A stretch of DNA of 64,000 nucleotides from Arthrobacter sp. 135MFCol5.1. Lineage in GTDB: Bacteria; Actinomycetota; Actinomycetes; Actinomycetales; Micrococcaceae. Positions within the stretch are counted from its first letter, which is position 1. The number at the start of each line of letters is the position of its first letter. Shown here in pieces: positions 25,678 through 34,696 of the stretch. Position numbers and translations under genes: made by a program. The stretch lies in assembly GCF_000374865.1 (NCBI RefSeq), contig NZ_KB895459.1, positions 62,001 to 126,000 on the forward strand, read 5' to 3'. The notes under the pieces were generated by a model that worked only from the letters and a program-made list of their open reading frames with translations, ran no database searches and was not told the DNA's origin.

Positions 25678-27438
25678 ATGTTTTCCAAAATCCTCATCGC
25701 CAACCGCGGAGAAATTGCCGTCCGCGTCATCCGGAGCTGCCGAACCCTAGGGATCCAGTCCGTCGCCGTACATTCAGAAGCTGATTCCGCGTCACTGCAC
25801 GTACGTGAAGCCGATGAAGCAGTGAACCTGGGTGCCGGACCGGCGAGCGAGAACTACCTCAGTATCGATCGGATTATCGCCGCTGCCCAGGAAACCGGTG
25901 CCGAGGCCATCCATCCGGGATATGGCTTCCTGTCCGAAAACGCCGGCTTCGCACAGGCAGTTGCGGACGCAGGCCTTGTCTTCATCGGCCCCAGCCCGGA
26001 CGCCATCTCAACCATGGGCGAGAAGGTTGCCGCCCGGGCAGTAGCAATCGCCGCAGAAGTACCCCTCGCCCCGGGCTCCAAAGGGGCCATCAGGGGAGCG
26101 AATGACGTTATCGACTTCGGCGCTGAACACGGATACCCAATCCTCGTCAAGGCATCAGCTGGAGGCGGCGGCCGCGGCATGCGGCTTGTCGAATCCGAGG
26201 AACAAGCAGAAGATGCTGTCGCGGCAGCAGTCCGCGAGGCAACAGCGGCTTTCGGCAACGGCGAGGTATACCTCGAGCGCTACCTCACCAGCGCCCGGCA
26301 CGTCGAAGTGCAGGTTTTCGCTGACAAACTGGGTACCACCGTCTACGTCGGTGACAGGGACTGCTCGGTCCAGCGCCGCCACCAGAAGCTGATCGAAGAA
26401 TCCCCTGCCCCCGGCCTGTCATCCGAACTGCGAGCAGCCATGGGAGCCGCAGCTGTCCGCCTTGCCGAGCATGTGAGTTATGCCGGGGCTGGAACAGTGG
26501 AATTCCTGGTGGAAGGTGACAAGTTCTACTTCCTTGAAATGAACACCCGCATCCAGGTCGAGCACCCGGTTACCGAGTTGGTCCACGGTGTCGACCTGAT
26601 CGCAGAGCAGATTCGTGTGGCGGCAGGTGAGAAGCTCGGACTTACTGACAATCTAACTCCCAACGGCGCGGCAATTGAGGCGCGAATCAACGCCGAAGAC
26701 GTAGCTGGAGGAAAATTCCTTCCCGCTCCGGGGCTCATCGAGGAGCTCGTCGCGCCCGACGGCGAAGGGCTTCGCTTCGATGCCGGCTACCAGAGCGGAG
26801 ACGAAGTACTTCCGTACTACGACAGCCTCATCGGGAAGCTCATCGCCTACGGACCAGACCGTGAAACGGCGCTTGCCCGGCTGGAAGACGGCCTGGAACG
26901 GCTGGTTATCAAGGGTGTTCCGACGACCGTTCCTGCCTCCCTGAAGGTCATACGCCACGAAGACTTCCAGGCGGCACGTTTCACCACCCGCTGGCTCGAA
27001 GAGACCGTCGATTTCTCCGAAGAGGAGGAGGAGGCGTTGGCGCGCAACGAAGTCGAAGTAGGCGGACGCTTTTACATCATTCCCCAGTTCTCGGACAGGC
27101 CCGGCGCCCGCAACGGCTCACACTGGACCCCGCCGGCGGAGGAAGCCGCCAGCAATGGAGGACAGCGCCCACGCACAGCCCGTGCGCGGGGCAAGGGCAA
27201 AGCTTCGGACGGTAGCGTCAAGGCGCCCATGCAGGGAACGATCATTAAGGTCAACGTCGAAGAGGGCCAGGACGTAGCAGCCGGGGACATCCTCTTCGTA
27301 CTGGAAGCAATGAAAATGGAAAACCCGATTCAGGCGCCCGCTGCCGGAACCGTCGGAACAGTTCACGCCGCAGTTGGTGACTCGATGGCAGCCGGCACGC
27401 TGTTGACCCAGCTCCTCCTGGAAGAGGTCAACGGATGA
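25678..27438 (+). CDS. Acyl-CoA carboxylase, biotin carboxylase-carrier (alpha) subunit
   Basis: 586 residues. The N-terminal biotin carboxylase domain opens with KILIANRGEIAVRVIRS, has the glycine loop GGGGRGMRLV and EMNTRIQVEHPVTE; the C-terminal carrier domain has the biotinylation site VLEAMKMEN near residue 543. It carboxylates its own biotin with bicarbonate and ATP and works with the beta subunit at 16502. Length fits actinobacterial AccA types. The start at 25678 is preferred because AAGGA lies 7 nt before it. Overlaps CitE by 4 bases. Confidence 0.92.
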   Translation: MFSKILIANRGEIAVRVIRSCRTLGIQSVAVHSEADSASLHVREADEAVNLGAGPASENYLSIDRIIAAAQETGAEAIHPGYGFLSENAGFAQAVADAGLVFIGPSPDAISTMGEKVAARAVAIAAEVPLAPGSKGAIRGANDVIDFGAEHGYPILVKASAGGGGRGMRLVESEEQAEDAVAAAVREATAAFGNGEVYLERYLTSARHVEVQVFADKLGTTVYVGDRDCSVQRRHQKLIEESPAPGLSSELRAAMGAAAVRLAEHVSYAGAGTVEFLVEGDKFYFLEMNTRIQVEHPVTELVHGVDLIAEQIRVAAGEKLGLTDNLTPNGAAIEARINAEDVAGGKFLPAPGLIEELVAPDGEGLRFDAGYQSGDEVLPYYDSLIGKLIAYGPDRETALARLEDGLERLVIKGVPTTVPASLKVIRHEDFQAARFTTRWLEETVDFSEEEEEALARNEVEVGGRFYIIPQFSDRPGARNGSHWTPPAEEAASNGGQRPRTARARGKGKASDGSVKAPMQGTIIKVNVEEGQDVAAGDILFVLEAMKMENPIQAPAAGTVGTVHAAVGDSMAAGTLLTQLLLEEVNG

Positions 27439-28304
27439 AACCCTTCCGCTCACTCCTTTTCGTCCCCGGTCACAAACGAAGCTGGATCGACAAGGCCCTC
27501 GCCTCCGAGGCCGATGCCATCATCATCGACCTGGAAGATTCGGTCCCGGAACCGGACAAGGCCCTGGCCCGTGCGAACGCCAATGAAGCACTGGACGCCT
27601 ACCCCGGTGATAAGGGAATCCTCATCCGTCCAAACGCCCTGGACACCGTCCACTTCGGAGCGGACGTCGCTGAGACATCGCACCCAAACCTGACCGGTTT
27701 CCTGCTGCCCAAGCTCTTCTCACGGGATGACGTGGTGCGCTTTGACGCACTGGTCACCGCCGCCGAACTCGCGCACCAGATTCCCCGCGGTTCCGTGGAA
27801 CTGATTCCCTCACTGGAGACGGCAGCGTCCATCAGCAAAGTCGACGAGATTCTTGCCGGACCCAGGGTCGGCGGTGTCATGGCAGCAGCCGCAAAGGACG
27901 CCGATGTGTCCCGCGAAGTCGGCTTCAGCTGGACCCCGGAGGGAGCCGAAACCCTCTACCTGCGCAGCAAAGTCGTCCTCGCGGCCCGGGCCGCAGGTCT
28001 GCGCAGCATCGTCCTTGGGCTCTGGCAGGAGGTCTCGAACATCGACGGTCTCAAACGCTTCGCCACCGACAACCACGGCCTTGGCTACACGGGACAGGTG
28101 CTAATTCACCCCACCCACGCCCCGGTGGCAAACGAGTCCTATGGCCTCTCTGCCGCCATGCGTGACTACTACCAAGGGCTGGTCGAGGCCTTCGAAGACG
28201 GCCAACGCCAAGGGCACGGCGCCGTCTCCTACCGCGGCGACCACATTGACCTCGCCCATGCCAACCACGCCCGGCAGGCCCTAGCCTTCGCAGGCAACAA
28301 CTAA
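27435..28304 (+). CDS. CitE-like HpcH/HpaI aldolase/lyase
   Basis: 289 residues of the citrate lyase beta-like family: SLLFVPGHKRSWIDKAL, the metal and acid residues in IIIDLEDSVPEPDK, LIPSLETAAS, the AKDADVSREVGFSWTPEG segment and GYTGQVLIHPTHAPVAN. Members cleave or thio-hydrolyse malyl-CoA, methylmalyl-CoA or citramalyl-CoA type compounds. Followed 42 bp later by a MaoC hydratase, a pair known from mesaconyl-CoA/methylmalyl-CoA chemistry, so it may release the final C2 or C3 unit. Confidence 0.86.
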   Translation: MKPFRSLLFVPGHKRSWIDKALASEADAIIIDLEDSVPEPDKALARANANEALDAYPGDKGILIRPNALDTVHFGADVAETSHPNLTGFLLPKLFSRDDVVRFDALVTAAELAHQIPRGSVELIPSLETAASISKVDEILAGPRVGGVMAAAAKDADVSREVGFSWTPEGAETLYLRSKVVLAARAAGLRSIVLGLWQEVSNIDGLKRFATDNHGLGYTGQVLIHPTHAPVANESYGLSAAMRDYYQGLVEAFEDGQRQGHGAVSYRGDHIDLAHANHARQALAFAGNN

Positions 28305-28346
28305 CGACGCCATCCCCAAGCCCCACCCACCACCAGGAGACACACC

Positions 28347-28826
28347 ATGGCCGGAATGTATTACGAAGACTTCCAGGTAGGCGAAGTAATTCGCCATGAA
28401 GTCACACGCACCGTCACCGAGACGGACAATCTGCTGATCACCACCTTGACCATGAACGTCCAACCCCTGCACCTGGACGCAGAATTTGCATCCAAAAGCA
28501 TGTACGGCAAGCAGATCGTCAACAGCATCTTCACACTGGGACTTGTGACGGGTATTCCCGTTCAGGAAACAACGCTCGGGACCACACTGGGAAATCTCGG
28601 ATTCCGTGACATCGAGTTCCCCAAGCCGGTCTTCTTTGGCGATACCCTGCGCGTGGAAACGGAAGCGCTGGATAAGCGCGTCTCCAATTCCCGCCCGGAA
28701 ACCGGCATCGTAGGCATCGAGCACCGCGGGTACAACCAGCACGGCGACCTTGTCTGTGTCGTCCGGCGGACCGCCCTGATGAAGCGTCGCGAGAACGCGC
28801 AGGCTGAGATTCCCTTGCACGCTTAG
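28347..28826 (+). CDS. MaoC-like hydratase (second)
   Basis: 159 residues, hot-dog fold of the mesaconyl-CoA hydratase-like group: MYYEDFQVGEVIRHEVTRTV, TMNVQPLHLDAEFASKSMYG (active site), NIxFPKPVFFGDTL-like strand. AGGAG precedes the start. It may hydrate an unsaturated dicarboxylic CoA ester to the substrate of the neighbouring CitE lyase. Confidence 0.87.
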   Translation: MAGMYYEDFQVGEVIRHEVTRTVTETDNLLITTLTMNVQPLHLDAEFASKSMYGKQIVNSIFTLGLVTGIPVQETTLGTTLGNLGFRDIEFPKPVFFGDTLRVETEALDKRVSNSRPETGIVGIEHRGYNQHGDLVCVVRRTALMKRRENAQAEIPLHA

Positions 28827-28867
28827 ACCGGCGGGAAGAGACCAGCAAGCCCGTCTTCAGGACGTGA

Positions 28868-28902
28868 AGTAGGCCGGCCAGCATAATGCTGGCCGGCCTA
28901 CT
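28868..28902 (+). terminator. Terminator after second MaoC
   Basis: 17-bp arms agtaggccggccagcat and its exact complement meet at a single central base. It ends the synthetase-FAH-carboxylase-CitE-MaoC operon. Confidence 0.8.
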
Positions 28903-28982
28903 GGCTTCAAGGCCCGCCTGCACATTACGCCAGCCGAGGGCTCACTCGGCCAGAGGAATGCGGAAACCACCAGGACCAGACA

Positions 28983-30374
28983 GTGCCCTTCCTTGACAAA
29001 ATTCAGATGTGGGCCGACCGCCGCCCCGATGACACGGCCGTGGTCGTTAACCGCGGCGGCTACACATGGGCGGAGCTTTGTGCAGCAGCGGAACAACTCC
29101 TGCCGTCCACCCCCCAGATCTCGATCCTTTGCGAACCTAACTCGCCCGAGTTTGTTGCACGGTTCTGTGCGGGTGTGGCCTCGGGACGACAAGCCGCTGT
29201 CCTTGATCCTGCATGGACGGAACAGTCACGTACTGCAGTCCTCCAAAAACTTCCACGGCCATCTCCGGCCGGCGGCACCGCCCTCGAAGATGGTGACCCC
29301 GACTGGCCTTTCCTGATTGGTTTCACCTCCGGCACGACTTCAACACCCAAAGCCTTTATCCGGTCGCGACGGTCATGGCAGACATCGTTCCAAGCCTCCA
29401 TTGAGTTTTTCGGCCTCAGGCCCGACGATAAAACTCTTGCCCCGGGCCCTCTCGCAGCAACCCTGAATCTGTACGCGCTCTCCGAGTGCTTGTACTCAGG
29501 AACTGAATTCCACTCCTTGCACTCCTTTGACGTCGGAGACGCCCACTCGGCCATCACCCACGACGGCATAACCAGGTTGGTAGTGGTTCCCACCATGCTC
29601 CGGCTTCTCAGCGAACGGGGGCTCACCTCTGGCGTCGATGCCTCGGCAATAACCAGCATCGTCTGTGCAGGATCCAAGCTTGACGCCCGGACCTTGCGGG
29701 CAGCCAGGAGATGGGCACCCAATGCCACCATCTTCGAATACTACGGAGCTGCTGAGCTCAGTTTCGTTGCCGGACGCGAACTTGGCCCAAAGGACTTACT
29801 GGATACGGAGGGCACCGCCATCGGGAGGCCTTTCCCCGGTGTAGAGATCCAGATCACCGACGACGAAGGCAAGCCCGTTGTGGAGGGGACCCCGGGCAAC
29901 ATCAGCATCAGAAGCGCCATGGTGTGCCAGGGCTACCTCTGGGGCGATGACGGGACATCATTTCGCGTTGTCGACGGCCGCTACACAGTAGGGGACCAGG
30001 GGTACCTCAAGGGATCCGAACTCCACATACTCGGACGCAGCGCGGACATGGTTAATACGGCCGGCAGGAACGTCTATCCCCATGAAGTTGAAATCGCGCT
30101 GGCCGCAATCCCCGGGGTAGAAGCTGCTGTGGCCGCGGGTGTACCTGATGACCTGCGGGGCCAGCGCATGGTGGCCGCCATCCTGCCTTCATGCGGAAGC
30201 CTCACCGCTATTGCCTTGCGGGCCGGGCTGGAAGAAGCACTTAGCACTGACAAGATGCCAAGGGATTACTACCTGCTCGACGAACTGCCAGTAACCGACA
30301 GAGGGAAGATCAGCCGGGGCATGCTTCAGGAATGGATCAGTTCAATGGATCCCAGAGTGCGCCGCCTGCCCTGA
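28983..30374 (+). CDS. AMP-binding acyl-CoA synthetase (second, short)
   Basis: 463 residues, somewhat shorter than usual. Motifs: GFTSGTTSTPKAFIRSRRSW (P-loop), FEYYGAAELSFV, VGDQGYLKG and TDRGKISRGM with the C-terminal catalytic Lys. It starts with GTG and has AGGACC upstream. No copy of the dyad lies before it, so it may be read from the upstream operon by read-through or from its own promoter. Confidence 0.85.
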   Translation: MPFLDKIQMWADRRPDDTAVVVNRGGYTWAELCAAAEQLLPSTPQISILCEPNSPEFVARFCAGVASGRQAAVLDPAWTEQSRTAVLQKLPRPSPAGGTALEDGDPDWPFLIGFTSGTTSTPKAFIRSRRSWQTSFQASIEFFGLRPDDKTLAPGPLAATLNLYALSECLYSGTEFHSLHSFDVGDAHSAITHDGITRLVVVPTMLRLLSERGLTSGVDASAITSIVCAGSKLDARTLRAARRWAPNATIFEYYGAAELSFVAGRELGPKDLLDTEGTAIGRPFPGVEIQITDDEGKPVVEGTPGNISIRSAMVCQGYLWGDDGTSFRVVDGRYTVGDQGYLKGSELHILGRSADMVNTAGRNVYPHEVEIALAAIPGVEAAVAAGVPDDLRGQRMVAAILPSCGSLTAIALRAGLEEALSTDKMPRDYYLLDELPVTDRGKISRGMLQEWISSMDPRVRRLP

Positions 30375-30424
30375 ACGATTTGCTACCCCGTTCACCGTCA
30401 GCTGCCTCATACAGGCCGACCTCA

Positions 30425-30459
30425 AAGGCCCGGGAACCGCCATACGGTTCCCGGGCCTT
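30425..30459. terminator. Bidirectional terminator
   Basis: 15-bp stem aaggcccgggaaccg with its complement and a 5-nt loop, followed by CTTGTT, between convergent synthetase and MFS genes. Confidence 0.85.
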
Positions 30460-30506
30460 CTTGTTCCTCCAGGAAGGAGGTTCTGCTGAGTAGTTCAGCG
30501 AGACGA

Positions 30507-31862
30507 TTAGCGCCGAGGCGGAAGCGGCTTCACGGGCAGGTCCGCGGTTCCCGGTTCGGCCGCAGTGACGCGCTTCCGCTTTGCGGGACTGGTCTCGGGA
30601 ATGAAGAACAACGCGAGTGCTGTGATCGCGGCGCATCCGACCATGTAGAAAGCAGGCGACAAGGATGAACCGGTTGTTCGGACCAGCAACTCACAGAAAA
30701 AGGGTGCTGTGCCTCCCAGGGTCAGGTTGGTCAGATTGTTGCCCAAAGCGATGCCTGTGTACCGGTACTGCGGCTCAAGCAACTCGGCGTAAGTGGAGAA
30801 GGAACTTCCGGACACCGTGGCCACTGCCCCAACAAGGAGTACCTGCCCGCAGGTCGCCAGGAAGGGTGTTCCACTGGCCATCAGCATGAATGCCGGCACT
30901 CCACCGACAAGCCCTACGACAACCCCGATGGCCATCATTCGTTTGCGGCCGAAACGGTCCCCCAAATATCCGGACAGCATCAGCACGCCGACGCCGACAG
31001 TTAGGGCAACGCACGTGGACCAGAAAGCCTGCTGGGCGGTCAGATGCCCGCTGGTCTGCATGTAGGACGCCGCATAGATTGAGCAGACATAGTACCCGCC
31101 AACGATAAAGGCCCCCAGGCCGGTGATCTTGACGATAGTGCCGCGGGCATTGCTGACGAGAGCCTTGAACGGAACCTCCGCGATCTCATTCTTTGCCTGC
31201 ATCTCGAGAAACGATTCCGTGTCGTGCAGCTGCGTCCGAAGCCACACGCCTACCAGCCCCAGTACCAGGCTGAGCAGGAAGGGGATACGCCAGGCAATCT
31301 CGAGAACCTGTTCCGGTGTGAAAACGGTGTTGAGCAGCAAGGCTACAAGGGAGGCCGAGAGCGAACCGAGGTAGGTTCCCGCGTTAACAACAGAGGTCTG
31401 GAACCCCCGGGCATGTGCCGGTGATTTTTCCGCGACAAACGCCATGGCGCCTCCGAGTTCACCGCCGGCTGCTATCCCTTGAATGCAGCGGCAGAGCACC
31501 AGGATCGCTGTGGCCCAAACACCGAGCGTGACGTAACCCGGCAGCATCCCAATGGCCGCAGTTGCACCCGCCATAAGGAGAATAGTCAGGGACAGAGCCC
31601 GCTTTCGCCCGTACTTGTCACCGATGTGGCCGAAGAGGATTCCTCCGGGGATTCGGACGATAAAGGCTACAGCGAAGGTCGCGAAGGTACCGAGAAGCCC
31701 GGCCGCCGGATCGTCCTTGACGAAGAACAACGCAGCCAACACCGTTGCCATGTAGCCGTAGATGCCAAAGTCGTAGTATTCCACGACCGTCCCAATCAGT
31801 GACGCGCGAACTGTCTTAACCGACGAGTCCTTCTTGTGCGTCTGCTTCTGAATTGTATTCAA
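30507..31862 (-). CDS. MFS transporter, metabolite:H+ symporter type
   Basis: About 451 residues with 12 hydrophobic spans. The N-terminal block SLIGTVVEYYDFGIYGYMA and the loop GHIGDKYGRKRAL, repeated as GYLGDRFGRKRMM in the second half, are hallmarks of the MHS family that imports citrate, shikimate, proline/betaine or aromatic acids. The TTG at 31862, preceded by AAGGAGG, is preferred. A catabolic dyad lies upstream at 31949, so it probably takes up the pathway substrate or an acid intermediate. Confidence 0.88.
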   Translation of the reverse strand: MNTIQKQTHKKDSSVKTVRASLIGTVVEYYDFGIYGYMATVLAALFFVKDDPAAGLLGTFATFAVAFIVRIPGGILFGHIGDKYGRKRALSLTILLMAGATAAIGMLPGYVTLGVWATAILVLCRCIQGIAAGGELGGAMAFVAEKSPAHARGFQTSVVNAGTYLGSLSASLVALLLNTVFTPEQVLEIAWRIPFLLSLVLGLVGVWLRTQLHDTESFLEMQAKNEIAEVPFKALVSNARGTIVKITGLGAFIVGGYYVCSIYAASYMQTSGHLTAQQAFWSTCVALTVGVGVLMLSGYLGDRFGRKRMMAIGVVVGLVGGVPAFMLMASGTPFLATCGQVLLVGAVATVSGSSFSTYAELLEPQYRYTGIALGNNLTNLTLGGTAPFFCELLVRTTGSSLSPAFYMVGCAAITALALFFIPETSPAKRKRVTAAEPGTADLPVKPLPPRR

Positions 31863-31948
31863 GATGCCTCCTTGCATCGCGCGGCTGCTGCCGCCTGTGC
31901 CCACCTCAAAGGGGAATTTTCAAGATGACCTAACTCACACATCTTCTG

Positions 31949-31964
31949 ACGAACAAGCGTACGT
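31949..31964. promoter_or_regulatory. Catabolic dyad before MFS gene
   Basis: ACGAACAAGCGTACGT, identical to the site before the synthetase operon; 87 bp upstream of the MFS start. The stretch 31965-32218 holds no gene I can support. Confidence 0.7.
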
Positions 31965-32218
31965 ATGTCACGGCGAGGAGTCAATGCGTAGAAGATTGCG
32001 GGACGATCCAGTGCCGGGCTGGGCCCGGGGCCTGCTCTCGCGTGACGCACCAGAGGGGAACGGCGGGCCGGCGCGGGCAAATATGCCTGGCCCGCGGATT
32101 GCCCGATCGCATCAGGGACTGCACCCCAAGGTCTCCGATGCGCGCGCCGGAAGCTGGTGATTCCCAAGAAACCCAGCCTCATAGTGTTGCCAGCCACAAG
32201 AGTCGGATCTAAGATAAA

Positions 32219-32234
32219 ACAAACGCTCGTTCGA
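32219..32234. promoter_or_regulatory. Catabolic dyad before ALDH gene
   Basis: On the - strand it reads TCGAACGAGCGTTTGT. It lies 71 bp before the ALDH start. Confidence 0.65.
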
Positions 32235-32304
32235 CGAGAGTTACATCTCGGTCAATAACGACTGGTCGGCCCAGCGTTTATGGCACGAAGACCTTAGGGT
32301 CACA

Positions 32305-33801
32305 ATGGCATTTATCCAGCTCGACGTGGAGCGCGCCGGAGAGTTCGCTCCGAAAGAGAAAGCAACAGACATGGTTACGAACCGTACTGAGAACTACATC
32401 GACGGCGAATGGGTCCCGGCATCGGGGGCAGACGTCTCCAAGGTAGTTAACCCCGCCACCCTTGATGTCCTCGCTGAGATCCGGCTTTCATCCCTCGACG
32501 ATGTCAACCGCGCAGTCGCAGCTGCCCGCAGAGCTTTTCCTTCGTTCAGTCGCACATCTTTGTCCGATCGATCCGCTCTTTTGAGCCGGATTCTGGAAAT
32601 TTACAACCGTCGGCGGGGCGATTTTGCCGATGCCCTCACCGCCGAAATGGGTGCTCCGACCACATTGGCGCACGGCGCCCAGAGCTATCTCGGCGCCGCC
32701 CACCTGAGCGAAACCATTGAGGCGCTCGGACGGATGGAACTCGAAGAACAACGGGGAACCACGGCCATTGTCCGTGAGCCGGCAGGCGTCGCGGCGTTGA
32801 TTACCCCATGGAACTGGCCAATCAACCAAATTTTCACGAAGCTCGCTTCCGCCCTCGCTGCGGGTTGCACTGTCGTGCTGAAGCCCAGCCAGATAACGCC
32901 GCTGGATGCTCTACTCACCGCCGAGATCCTTGAAGAAGCCGGAGTGCCAAAGGGTGTATTCAACCTGGTCCATGGCAAAGGCACCGAAATCGGCAGGGCT
33001 CTGGCATCCCACCCCGATGTCGACGTCGTTTCGTTCACCGGCTCGACCAGGGCAGGTCGGGACATCTCCAAGGCGGCGGCCGACACAATCAAAATCGTCC
33101 ACCTCGAACTTGGTGGCAAGTCTGCGAACATTCTCCTTGACGACGCAGACTTCGAGGACGCAGTTAAGCGCGGGGTAGACGTTTGCTTTTCAAACGCCGG
33201 ACAGTCCTGCAGCGTTGCTACCCGGATGCTCGTACCTCGGGAGCGACTGGAAGAAGCGGCGGAACTTGCAAAGAAGGTTGCCGAGAACTACGTGGTCGGT
33301 GATCCCACCTCCCCGGACACCACAATGGGCCCGATTTCCAATCCCTCACAGTGGGAAACCGTCCAGACGCTGATTAAAGCCGGAATCGACGAAGGCGCGA
33401 CGCTGGTCACCGGTGGTCCCGGGAAGCCTGAAGGCCTGGACAAGGGCTACTTTGCGAAGCCCACCATTTTCTCCGACGTCGACAACAAGATGACCATTGC
33501 CCAAGAAGAAATTTTTGGTCCGGTGCTGAGCATCATCGGCTATGACACGGAGGAAGAAGCGATTGAGATCGCCAACGACTCCATTTACGGCCTGGCCGGC
33601 GCTGTGCAGTCACAGGATATCGAACGCGCCCGGCGAGTAGCGGCACGCATCCATGCAGGCCATGTCTACATCAACAACCAGACTGACTCCTATGCCGCCT
33701 CGCCGTTCGGTGGTTTCAAGCAGTCCGGAAACGGCTATGAGCACGGCGAATGGGGCATCCACGGCTTCCAGGTCATCAAGTCCATTCTGGGCGCCTACTA
33801 G
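32305..33801 (+). CDS. Aldehyde dehydrogenase
   Basis: 498 residues of the NAD(P)-dependent ALDH superfamily. TPWNWPINQI and VLKPSQITP bind the cofactor, FTGSTRAGRDI is the Rossmann turn, LELGGKSANI holds the general base Glu, and SNAGQSCSVATRM the catalytic Cys. C-terminal PFGGFKQSGNGYEHG is also typical. It oxidises an aldehyde to the acid that the CoA synthetases can activate. A second possible start is the ATG at 32371, from which the usual family N-terminus (NYIDGEWV) follows directly. Confidence 0.9.
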   Translation: MAFIQLDVERAGEFAPKEKATDMVTNRTENYIDGEWVPASGADVSKVVNPATLDVLAEIRLSSLDDVNRAVAAARRAFPSFSRTSLSDRSALLSRILEIYNRRRGDFADALTAEMGAPTTLAHGAQSYLGAAHLSETIEALGRMELEEQRGTTAIVREPAGVAALITPWNWPINQIFTKLASALAAGCTVVLKPSQITPLDALLTAEILEEAGVPKGVFNLVHGKGTEIGRALASHPDVDVVSFTGSTRAGRDISKAAADTIKIVHLELGGKSANILLDDADFEDAVKRGVDVCFSNAGQSCSVATRMLVPRERLEEAAELAKKVAENYVVGDPTSPDTTMGPISNPSQWETVQTLIKAGIDEGATLVTGGPGKPEGLDKGYFAKPTIFSDVDNKMTIAQEEIFGPVLSIIGYDTEEEAIEIANDSIYGLAGAVQSQDIERARRVAARIHAGHVYINNQTDSYAASPFGGFKQSGNGYEHGEWGIHGFQVIKSILGAY

Positions 33802-33861
33802 GACCAGCGGTCAGTCTCCCCTTGGGCGAAAGTAAAGATTAGCCGAAACGCTCTAGAACCA

Positions 33862-33906
33862 AGAATGCCCTGGAGGTGCCAGCTATGGTGACTTCCGGGG
33901 CATTCT
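33862..33906. terminator. Bidirectional terminator
   Basis: 16-bp stem with two G-U type positions (33862-33877 and 33891-33906) between convergent ALDH and small ABM-like gene. Confidence 0.65.
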
Positions 33907-33954
33907 GCGTCTACTGTTCAAGCCATACTGGCGTAAGGGCGCCCGTCTTTGGCC

Positions 33955-34236
33955 CTAGTCTTTGAGGCGTCTGGTAAGCACTTCAAACTCCTCCACGGAA
34001 CGGACGGTCATCCCCTGCTCCGCGCTGGTCTCGTCACGGATCCGCTCTGCCGCCTGATGGCTGCCCTTCAGTGCGCCATCGTCGGCCCACAGGGTTATTG
34101 ATATTGACCTGTCATTCCCATATAGGTAGTAAATGCCCTGGCATCCAGGCATTTCCAGAACCTTCTGAACGGTTTGTTCAGAAGGTGCACCGGTGCTTTG
34201 AGGGCCGGGAGTATAAGTGCTGACTCTGGCGAACAT
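33955..34236 (-). CDS. Small dimeric alpha-beta barrel (ABM-like) protein
   Basis: 93 residues from the ATG at 34236, which has GAAAGGA upstream. MFARVSTYTPGP, EMPGCQGIYYLYG and SISITLWADDGALKGSH follow the antibiotic-biosynthesis-monooxygenase / stress-responsive barrel pattern. Such proteins are cofactor-free oxygenases or heme-handling or helper proteins. Its position between ALDH and ADH suggests a link to the pathway; function unknown. Confidence 0.65.
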   Translation of the reverse strand: MFARVSTYTPGPQSTGAPSEQTVQKVLEMPGCQGIYYLYGNDRSISITLWADDGALKGSHQAAERIRDETSAEQGMTVRSVEEFEVLTRRLKD

Positions 34237-34592
34237 CGTTTTCCTTTCAAGCGGCTTTGGAGACGGCCTGCCACAGAGCAAAAACCCCTTCCCGCCGTGA
34301 CTTCGGACTCCTCCCTTAAGTAAGGAGCGTTCCACGGCCGTCCACAACCCCCCATGTTTCGGATCTCACCCATGCACTGAAACGATGCTAAAGGGGGGCC
34401 CGTGCGGCACAACGTCCCCCGCCTTGAACGCCTTGCCCGTCGCAAGTGCTTGCAACGCAAGGCTCAGCCGGACCAAGTCCCACCGCCTGCCGCCGACGGC
34501 GGCAAAAGAGCCACCTAATGTCCCGTGTTGCCCACTGGATGTAGGAAGCCAGCGGTATTGCGACACCGAGGTGAAGGCATCCCGCCACTTGA

Positions 34593-34645
34593 TTGACATG
34601 CGGTGAGACGCAGGTAACATTACATATGAACGAGCGATTGTTCGC
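34593..34645 (+). promoter_or_regulatory. ADH promoter with catabolic dyad
   Basis: TTGACA (34593-34598) and TAACAT (34615-34620), 16 nt apart, are followed by a dyad that reads GCGAACAATCGCTCGT on the - strand (34630-34645). The operator sits at the expected start-site region, which predicts repression. 34237-34592 shows no gene. Confidence 0.7.
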
Positions 34646-34696
34646 ATCCGTTTTCGATCAATGAGGATCTGGCTCAGCGGCCACGATTGGAGAAAC